Source of the DNA: Gymnopilus junonius | Lineage: Eukaryota; Basidiomycota; Agaricomycetes; Agaricales; Galerinaceae | Assembly (NCBI GenBank): GCA_015501075.1 | Contig: JADNYJ010000715.1 | Location: forward strand, 1 to 15,226 | DNA length: 15,226 nucleotides | Direction: 5' to 3' | Shown: piece after piece, positions 1-7,875 of the stretch | Layout: every line of letters begins with the position of its first letter | Numbering within the stretch: the stretch's first letter is position 1 | Position numbers and translations under genes: made by a program | The notes under the pieces: model-generated | What the model was told of the DNA's origin: nothing | What the model saw: only the letters and a program-made list of their open reading frames with translations | Databases searched by the model: none

Positions 1-614
1 ATTTCTGCATCATCCTCTGCAGGCGAATCCATTTGAGCACTATGCCGAGGCATGTCAAGTTCCTGGCCAAGACTATCTTCATCATCACTCAGCACAAGGG
101 TGGCTGGTTTTGCTTTTTGGATGGAGGTGAATTGTCATCACTCCCTTGCTCGCTTTCCTCCCCATCCTCTTGCTCTAGCAAGGCCTTGTTTCGAGCTTGT
201 ATAGCTATGAATAATAGAGGAAGTTAACCTTTGTCACAAGCGAATATTGTAAGCATTAGAACTATACCAAGATCCCTCCTGGATTTTTTTAGCCTTTTCA
301 GCACTTTTTCTGCTTTGCTTTGCTCTTCTGCTGATCCTCCTTTAGCTTCAGGAGTTCTGCAATACTCCTCCGTAGATAATGTGACACTTGATGCTTTCTT
401 CCCCTTTGATGCTGGGGCTGCCTTGGCTTGAGATCAGGAAGGCTTGTTTCCCTGCTGCAGAATATCAGAACGACCATGTTTATTTGGATGAGAACATGCC
501 TTGAGCTGCTCTAGAGCCAGCTTTATGCTTTGCTGGCACAGATGGTGTTTCTGAGTCAGCCTCTTCAGCTGCAGCAGTGGCAGCAGCAGACGATCTCCGG
601 GTGCTGATAGTCAT
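1..614 (-). pseudogene. 5' part of an unidentified Lys/Ala- and acid-rich gene, broken, partial at left edge
   Basis: The most likely start is ATG at 614 (MTISTRRSSAAATAAAEEAD). The protein then alternates basic stretches (KHGRSDILQQGNKPS, then SKGKKASS and KVLKRLKKSRRD) with acidic serine-rich stretches (EQEDGEESEQGSDDNS, SDDEDSLGQELDMP) and continues past the left edge. A plausible 63-nt intron lies at 267-205 (donor GTATAG, acceptor CATAG). The frame is not intact: it shifts near position 500, an in-frame TGA follows KPS at 436-434, and another shift lies near 100 beside an A run. Low-complexity charged N-termini of this kind suggest a nuclear or DNA-associated protein, but I recognise no domain. 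It follows the TET/JBP gene on the same strand by about 220 bp, so both may belong to one mobile unit. Confidence 0.45.
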
Positions 615-835
615 TGGAGAAGAAAATAGCCTTGAGAAGGGGGGCCAACCAAGAAGTAAAGAATGTGAATGTGTTCTGGGATGCAGAGAACAATCAACAT
701 CAATTAAATTCAATTTTTGAAGGATGTACATGGTCACATGAGAAAACAAAGATGATTGGATAGAATGAAATCAGGCGTATTTATGCTACATGGTCTAAAT
801 TAGAGCAGTCTGTACAGGAAATTCCTAATCTCTCA

Positions 836-1496
836 CTAGAAATCACCAACAGTAGCATCGCTATGACCATCATGGACCCAGCGGAAGGCGATGTTGTCCT
901 TCCAACCATTAGCACTTGTGGTCCAGGGCTTGAAATACCTGTCAGTATGAAAAACCAAAGAAGCACGCTTTCCACTGAAGTGACGGTTGAAGTGGCTTAT
1001 GTCCCTTGAGCAGAAGATCAGAACATCGCCATTCCTGACCTTCAGCACCAGGCCTGGTTCAACCAAGACCACCTCCCCTCCTAGACAATCAGAGGAGATA
1101 ACAAGAAGGAGGCAGATATGTTGGTCACTGACATCACGGTGGATCCTTGTTGAGACGTTGATGTTTAAGACAAATCCTGCAAAGGGGTAGACCGGCGTGG
1201 TACCACAGTTTGGTAGATGATTGACTGACACCTCCAACTCAATGTAGACATCTGGAAGGAGGATTCTCAACTGTCAGAAGATCAGCTGGCCTGATTATAA
1301 GGCAAAAAGAAAGAGAGCTCACTTGTTCTTGAATCCATGTGAACACAGGCTCCAAAGCCTCTACTAGCATTTGATAGACTTCAGGATTGTCCTTTGCTTC
1401 TTGACTAAAGCATGGGACATTGAGACAGCTGTTGACAGGCCTGCGTCCATCCCTATGCAGGGTGGAGGGATCTGCATATGCCGGTGTTCCATGGCC
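836..1496 (-). other. TET/JBP catalytic domain (last two exons of the dioxygenase gene)
   Basis: Exon 1496-1323 reads GHGTPAYADPSTLHRDGRR and later NVPCFSQEAKDNPEVYQML. After a 52-nt intron (1322-1271) the final exon starts LRILLPDVYIELEV. The double-stranded beta-helix is recognisable. H-x-D (STRIHRDVSD) supplies two iron ligands, LGGEVVLVEPGLVLKVRNGD is a core strand region, and ISHFNRHFSGKRASLVFHTD supplies the distal iron-binding His and the Arg that binds the 2-oxoglutarate carboxylate. Both exons are open throughout. By family knowledge the substrate would be 5-methylcytosine or thymine in DNA; which one cannot be read from the sequence. Confidence 0.82.
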
Positions 1497-4400
1497 CTAA
1501 GCAAAATAGAGTAGAAAGATTTCAGAAAAAAATTTGTAACAAAACATCTGAGTACTCACATCCACTGCAAACTTGTCATACCACTTCCCATGAAGAGTGT
1601 CAAATGTGTTAGCAAAACCCTCTGCTTTGGTATCCATATATTTCAGTTTTCTGGCCAGTATGATTTCAAGTTTATCTGACAATGTCTGCCTCATGTCTTC
1701 AGGCATATGCGACAGTATCATGAGAAGTAAATCCTCATCAGCATCATTGATATGAAGGAGTTGGCTTCAAGAATGTGAGTGCCAAAACTATATAAATCTT
1801 CAGATGGAACATACCCAAGCATGAGGTCTGTGTCGAAAGCCAGGTAGGTCTGGTGATTAGTCCAGTGACCTCTCTTGAGTTGTGCCTTCAGCTGTAGCTT
1901 CCATTCAGTGGAGCTGAACAATGCAGATATATAAAATACTCACTTTGCTCTGCAAGTCGGCAAGATCACAGACCCAGGATGCCTTACCAGCAAGCTTCCT
2001 TTCCTTTTCAGTATAATGAAAATGTTCCAAGGGGTCTTTTGGATACAACATCTTCAGGTTATAAGACAGCTTGGGCTTGAAGTTGACCTTGAACGTGGTC
2101 AATTTAGGGTGGCTCATATGAGCCTTCCAATCAGGAAGGCTCAGCTGGAGTTCATCAGAGTCAGTTGAGGAAGATTCCATCAAATTTCCAGGTGGTGAGG
2201 ATGGCGGTGCAGATGGCATGTCCCTTGGAGGAGTTGGCAAATACCCTCCTGAAGAACAGCGAGAGGCAGGAGTAGCCAGTGTATCTGATGTCTCCTGTGT
2301 TTCCCTGCCATCAGAGACCCAGGCTGCTGCTACCATGGATGCTGAAAAGGTAAGAGGTGTGAACATGCCAGTGTTCAGCAAGTCAATTGACTTTGCAGGG
2401 CAAGTCACTTTAGAGAGACAGGATGCCCAGCTTGTCCAATCTCTGAGCTTGATGAAATCACTGTATGACAGAATGGTACAATTAAGTAACAAGGAGTGTG
2501 TCACATACATGAAACTCACTTGAAGATTCCAAAGTTGTCCATGATGGTGTCCATCTTTCCAAAATCTGTGCAGTCAACATCTTCCATCATGTACAGCATC
2601 TGGAGAAACACGACAGGAAAAAATGTTGTCATCCATATGGGGTATTTTTCTCTCAGAAAGGCAATGGCTGGGATTATGGTATTCTTGACCATACATCCAA
2701 GGGGGTTTGAGTCTTTGAGAGAAATGACTAGGATGGACAGTAAATCAGGTTGGATACTTACCAGTTGGATAGCGTATGAATCTTGATATCACTCCCATAG
2801 ATGAGGTATCAACCTGCAGCAGTTGAGGCTTGATCCTGGCACAAGCAATAAAAATCAAGAAATAAATAGATCCTACATTCATTTAGAGATATTCTCCAGC
2901 TGAAAAATCAAAAAGTGTACCTGCACTAACTAGCCTGATGGCTATAATGCCATGGCAAAGATATGTTCTTAGCCATTCTGGGGTGAGGGATGTATGGGGT
3001 TGGAGGTCCTTGATTACATGGCATGGAATGTATCCTTCGTGCATGTTTAAATATCTAATGCATAAGCCAGTCCAGAAGTTAGGATAGGTTTACATCTTGA
3101 AGCAAAGATCTGACATACCACTGTACCAGGGATGCAAATTTCATGGCATTTAGATAATAGACTAGGTTGACGAGAATCTCTGTCTGCTCTGTAGCTTGAC
3201 AAGCATGAGCAAAGTGTAGCATTTTGTCGATGAGGCTGGCACCCTGTGGCATGTCATTGATGCCATTGAAGAAATTTTGGTAGTCTGCTTTCAGCGCCTG
3301 GCCACAGAGGAGCTCAAGAATGTCTTGAGGCTTGGCGACTTTCTTGGCTCTCTTAGTTCTGTTCCTACCATCATCAAACAGCATTGAACTGGGTAGGCAA
3401 GTCTCAGCCTGTGTGCAAACAGCTGTTATGAATTGACAGAAAGTGATGTAATTGGGAGGTTCCTCTGCCACGGGGATGGAGCTCACCTGCGAGTAGGTTG
3501 GAGGGCCTTGATGAGAATGTGATTGACCAGTATCAGAGGTGCCAGGGCGAGCTCCTCAGATTCCAAAGGATCTTCATCACCACCAAGGGTTCCCTCAGGC
3601 TCTGAGCAGTTGCCGTCATCATTATTGCCATTGAGTAACTCGTTCACCGCATTGTCATTGGGTGCATGGTCCTGAACCCATGCATTGGCTCTGTGGCCTT
3701 GACCCCGGATGTGATCAATATCACAAACATTGCTCCACCTCGACTAGGGCAGGACTGGCCAGCGCCTCCCCTGCCTCCCACACCTCTGCCTCCTGCCCCT
3801 CTGCCACTGCCGCTGCCTCTTCCCCACCATGATTCTGTTGTCCTGAAGGATTGCCAGCTTGAGGAGGCAGCTCAAGCCATCTCCACATCTCAGATTCTGT
3901 GGGTGAGCCTTCACGGCCTCCATCATCAGAACCTTCTGCATCCACAGGCATGTCTTCATTGAGTGCTTCCATCAGCAGTAGACCAGGGTTTACAGTAGCC
4001 CGGGATAGGATAGGAGAATCTCCAAATGGAACAGCAGAGAGTTCTCTACCCTGCTTTGGACAAATTAATAAAAATTAGACTCAGGTAGAAAAGCAGACGT
4101 ACCAAGAAAGGTCCCGGAAATTCAGGTGATGCCCTGAAAAGTGAAGTAATTGGTGTCCCAGGATACCAGATATCCAAATTCGAAGTCGCATTGCCACTCG
4201 AGGATTCATTAGAGTAGACCTGATCGAACATTGTGGGTTCTGGCAGGAAAATGGCATGTTGGCCCAAGATGGCATGTGTCGGCGTCGACAACAGAACTTG
4301 GACTTGGACATCTGCAGCCATCGGCAACTCCAATGAAGGTCCAGCATACCAGTTCCCAGAACCAGACACAGTGCTGGGAGAAGGATATCCCTAAATAAAC

Positions 4401-4676
4401 CATGTCAACTGTCAAGTAAAAGAAGTTCAATGTCAAGCAACATACCTGCGGTGCAGAAACCAGGAGCAGATTGTCATAGGAAGACTCATCCATAAAGGAA
4501 ACAACAGCTAGAGGCATGCTCAGAGCACAGGAAGGCTGCAAGTCATTGAAAGCTCATTGGAGTTTCATGGCCAGCATGATACGTTGCAAGTCATCATGGT
4601 TCTCTGCACCTCTTGAGTCGGAGAGGGCCGAGACGATACAGGTGATGTCAGAAGCAGAGAGTGACAGGGAAGGCAT
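836..4676 (-). pseudogene. TET/JBP-family 2-oxoglutarate/Fe(II) dioxygenase gene, multi-exon, probably inactivated
   Basis: Exons chain in phase from ATG 4676 to TAG 836: 4676-4446, 4390-4103, 4050 onward, then to 3487, 3388 to about 3100, about 3100-2921, 2872-2762, 2712-2520, 2460-1944, 1891-1815, 1764-1560, 1496-1323 and 1270-836. Most introns are 48-63 nt, one about 98 nt. The last two exons carry the dioxygenase domain. Upstream there is a Gly/Arg-rich tract (about 3840-3740) and a long region I do not recognise (for example LGCMVKNTIIPAIAFLREKY). TET/JBP enzymes oxidise methylpyrimidines in DNA; basidiomycetes have expanded families linked to KDZ transposons. Defects: in-frame TGA at 4556-4554 (codon 41), for which no phase-compatible intron was found; frame conflicts in the Gly/Arg tract; and an unresolved junction near 3100. 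Intron 2415-2349 is uncertain. Catalytic residues look intact, so silencing may be recent. Confidence 0.72.
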
Positions 4677-6114
4677 CAGATCTGCAGTTGTAGCATGACA
4701 GAGAATAAGCAGTGTGGGGTATTAACAGTGAAATGGGGACTTAACAAACTCGAACTCGAAAGTGATGTGCTCAAATCACGTGATATTCCGACCCAGAGCT
4801 CACGCATTCGAGACGCATCCTTGTTGATCTTGTCTGTGTTGAATCCTCCCTCTGGGAAAGTACAGAGGAAAGTCGACATTTTCCTTGTACTTTCCCACCT
4901 CCCCTGATCTTCTCAGCCCAGTCTCAAGAGATCCCGAGTGATCCACTTCGAAAACCTCGACATCACTCGACATTGCCCTACTCAGTCCCTCTGACACTCA
5001 AGCCTCGTCGCCGATCACACAGCAAGATTCCGAACTGCCAAGTTGTCCAACATGTCTGGGACATGTAAACTGCTGGGTCGGGATGGATGGAATGTAGGTC
5101 AGGCCGGATCTACGTGGTAGATGGGAAGAGGAGAGAAGCATGGGCACAGGTGAGATCAAGATGTGATCTTACAACAAGTGATGTACCAATGGCTCATCCC
5201 AGGTGCCTTCATATTTGGTGATTGCGATATCACCGCCCATGTCGCCATCATATGCATGCTTCCCATTTGTAGTTCTGGTGCATATCTTCTCATCGCTTGT
5301 GGAGGTGCAAACATTATTGACATAAAACAGCCTTCTAGGAGCACTCTTTACCTGACCCATACCCATCTTCGATGAGTGAATGCCTTCCCACCACCGAGAA
5401 AGGCCACCCAGGCCTGGTAGACTCCCTCCCACTATGCGACTGCCGCCTACCCCTCATGGGTATGCCTCCCACCCCGAGAAAGGGCCGCCAGTCAGCCCCA
5501 CCCCCCTCTTCCTCTGGCGATCCCCTTCCATTTGCATCCTACCCATACACTGCCTCCCCTCCAGCCTCGGCGAGTGGTACAACAAGTCCACCTCAGCATC
5601 CCGACAGATCATGGACAGCTTTGTCCACTGATCAACACTTCCAGCTCGATTATCACTTCTCTGCATCGTGGTCACCACCTCGATCTCATCTGGCACCCAC
5701 AACCTCACCACTACTCCCAACTTTGATCCTTCCACATCTTCTATGGCATGCACCATATGGTGCATCTATGCCTATGCTGTCATCGATGAGTAAGCATTGA
5801 TCCACAGCAACACCTCCAGCCCACTTACTGCAACACTACAATCAAATTGCATCTCTACAGGCGATCTGCAACCTCGAGATCAGTGAGGCACAGTCCTTAA
5901 GATTTTGAATGGAAGAATGGCTATTTATTAGATAAAGTGAGTATATCATGCTGTGCATTGTGAAATGGATTACTTACATGCCTTATTTAACCCAGGATTC
6001 AATGAAGAGGGCCGCTATGCATTCTGTGGACACCTTCAATGTCTCTGCAAGATTTTGAGAGTGTATACCAGGCTGGGTGCATAGACAGTGGAGGCATGAG
6101 TTCTCAAGAGTTCT
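4677..6114. other. Gene-poor stretch upstream of the TET/JBP start, comparatively CpG-rich
   Basis: No recognisable gene. The promoter of the minus-strand dioxygenase gene must lie just right of 4676. About 23 CpGs occur in 4741-5340, far denser than in the CxC5/CxC6 gene. The longest open frame is 5372-5800 (+), 142 codons, rich in Pro, Ser and Thr (GMPPTPRKGRQSAPPPSSSG). It resembles no family I know and may be random opening in C-rich DNA, or a relic of the Pro/Ser-rich leader of the FHA gene that follows. A 10-bp tandem duplication (agttctcaag twice, 6099-6118) sits at the edge of the FHA fragment. Confidence 0.5.
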
Positions 6115-6535
6115 CAAGTATACATCAAGGACATGAAGAGTTCGAATGGGACGTTTATCGATGGCAAGCAGCTGTCAAGTGAAGGACAGGAGTCAGAGTC
6201 ATTCGAGCTCAAGGGCGACGATATTGACATATGTGCTATGCCACCCCTCTTCCTTTCCCCCTTTCCCATCTTGACCCCTCTTCCCCCACAGGAATTTGGC
6301 ATTGATATAGTAGGTGAGGACAACGAAATGGTCATCCATCATAAAATCACTGCTTGCGTCATCTGCATGTTCAATGAGCAGGGCGCCCATGTTGACGACA
6401 GCTGATGGAAATTCATGATGCCCTGGGTGGTGCGGTGGTATGTTTCTCTATTCTTCTAGTCTGGATACTGTACTAATGCCTTTCATCTAGCCTAATAACC
6501 ACCCCCCTTTCCCAGTGCATCTCCCACATTCTGAA
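6115..6535 (+). pseudogene. Fragment of an FHA-domain protein gene of the Vps64/Far10/SLMAP type
   Basis: The C-terminal half of a forkhead-associated domain is legible: VYIKDMKSSNGTFIDGKQLS, then FELKGDDID up to 6228, then EFGIDIVGEDNEMVIHHK from 6292. The SSNGTFI motif belongs to the phosphothreonine-binding face. Between these lies an intron remnant (6229-6291) with a good pyrimidine tract and CAG acceptor, but its donor begins AT rather than GT. It is 63 nt long without stops, so an unspliced read stays open. After a deletion the text resumes with EIHDALGGAV (6408-6437), an intact 53-nt intron (6438-6490, GTATGT to CTAG), and PNNHPPFPVHLP, which fits a more C-terminal part of the same family. 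The FHA N-terminal half, the coiled coil and the membrane anchor are absent. Retained introns argue for a DNA-level copy rather than a retrocopy. Confidence 0.68.
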
Positions 6536-6547
6536 GCTGGTGCCTGT

Positions 6548-7365
6548 GATGCAGAAAACCAACTTATGGAGCTCTTTGATTACCAGAGCTTCCATATCAC
6601 TGCCAAATTCATCCTGCTCCTAAGCAAAAGGTGCTTGTTTAGCTCACAACTTTTTTATGGAAACTAATTTCCCATCTTAGACCAATGTTGCTATGCTTTG
6701 CATCCTTAACGAGCTAGCGAAGTATCACAATGAAGAGACTGGCGAGTTCGATTTGGATGCATTCAAGATTGTATACATCATGCCCATGAAGGCCCTCATA
6801 CAAGAAATGGTTGGCAATTTCTTGACGTGGCTTAAGGTCTTCAGTGTCAAGGTCAGGGAGCTCACTGGAGATGCACAAATGACCAAGCAGCAGATCTCGG
6901 AGACTCAAATCATTGTCACTATGCCAGAGAAATGGGATGTCATCATGCGCAAGCAGTCTGAAATGAGCTACACCAACCTAGTTCGGCTCATGATTATTGA
7001 TGAAATTCACCTTCTGCATGATGAGTGTGGGCCCATCCTGGAGAGCATTGTCATGAGGACCATCCGGAGGATGGAGCAGACTCGCAAATATGTGCATCTC
7101 ATTGGGTTGTCAGCCACATTGCCCAATTATCAGGATGTTGATCAGGCAGGCAAGAATCAAACCCTGGTCTTCGTCCACTCCCGTAAAGAGACTGCAAAAA
7201 CTGCCAAGTTCTTATGTGACATGGCCATCAAAAAAGCGACTATCATGCAATTTGTCAAGCCCGATGGTGCTGTGTGTGAAATCTTGACAAAGGAGGCCAA
7301 TAACGTCAAGGACAACAACCTTCGTGACTTGCTTCCATTTGGCTTCATGATTCATTGCAGTACTT
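6548..7365 (+). pseudogene. BRR2: Fragment of the spliceosomal RNA helicase Brr2 (U5 snRNP 200K), internally deleted
   Basis: Brr2 is the Ski2-like DEIH helicase that unwinds U4/U6 snRNA. The fragment opens with a pre-helicase segment (AENQLMELFDYQSFHITAKF), then jumps to the first helicase cassette. Only the Lys codon before the 50-nt intron at 6631-6680 survives of Walker A (GAGKT); the next exon starts TNVAML. Motifs seen: PMKALIQEM (Ia), ELTGDAQMTKQQ (Ib region), PEKWDV, LMIIDEIHLLHDE (II), GLSATLPNYQDV (III). At about 7139 QDV joins directly to DQAGKNQTLVFVHSRKETAK, losing roughly 55-60 residues in frame. The text ends at LRDLLPFGFMIHC. Against recalled Brr2 sequences, Arg is replaced by Cys (DECGP, FLCDMA) and Thr by Met (TMPEKW, VIMRK), as CpG decay gives. 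It cannot make an active helicase. Confidence 0.9.
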
Positions 7366-7700
7366 GCTATTCCCCCACCTATTCCAGGAGGAATAGCAAA
7401 ATTCCACTGGAATGTAGTGGAATGGTGGTGGAAGGATGGTGGAATGGTGGTGGAATAGGAAAAAAATTAAAAAAGTAGAAAAAGGAGGAGGAATAAGAGA
7501 CAAGTGGAATCCAGTGGAGGAATGGTGAGGAAATAGAAGAGGAATGGAACATAAAATTGTGAAATATGTAGAATAAGAAGGAGAGGAGGAATCCAGTAGA
7601 GGAATAGTGGAGGAATAGCAGAGAAATGGGACATTATATAGAGAACTAAGTAAAATAACAAGGAGAAGAGGAATGAAAATGAAATTAAGAGAAGTGTTCA
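7366..7700. repeat. Purine-rich, strand-asymmetric repetitive tract
   Basis: About 330 bp in which the + strand is mostly A and G, built from variations of GGAAT, GGTGG and AGGAGGAAT. Open frames here on either strand (Leu/Phe/Pro/Ser-rich on the minus strand) are low-complexity shadows. The tract begins exactly where Brr2 homology stops. Confidence 0.75.
7506..7667. repeat. Two diverged direct repeats, about 82 bp apart
   Basis: GGAATCCAGTGGAGGAATGG at 7506 and GGAATCCAGTAGAGGAATAG at 7588 begin two units that remain alignable for about 60 bp (…GGAATGGAACAT… against …GAAATGGGACAT…). They look like two surviving copies of a decayed minisatellite inside the purine tract. Confidence 0.6.
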
Positions 7701-7875
7701 ACTTTATGACTACATATAGAGAAAATATTACTTTTAAATAACAAAGACATCTGTATTGAGCTATTGGAAATTCAATTGACTGTTTTCATCTTTCTTTTCA
7801 AATATATTTCAAATAAATAAAATACACTATTGTACACTTCTTTATTTGGCTTCCTATACTATCAACTCTGAATGA
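7701..7875. other. AT-rich spacer, 3' flank of the CxC5/CxC6 gene
   Basis: Very AT-rich with no coding signal. It lies directly downstream of the minus-strand stop at 7876 and probably holds that gene's 3' UTR and poly(A) site; candidate AATAAA-like elements on the minus strand cannot be singled out with confidence. Confidence 0.4.

Noticed and set aside
2218..2786. Plus-strand ORFs at 2218-2786 and 987-1190
   Set aside because: Shadows of minus-strand exons of the dioxygenase gene, which chain in phase through proper introns.
7345..7701. Minus-strand Leu/Phe/Pro-rich ORFs at 7345-7701
   Set aside because: Product of the pyrimidine strand of a low-complexity tract; no start context, intron or family resemblance.
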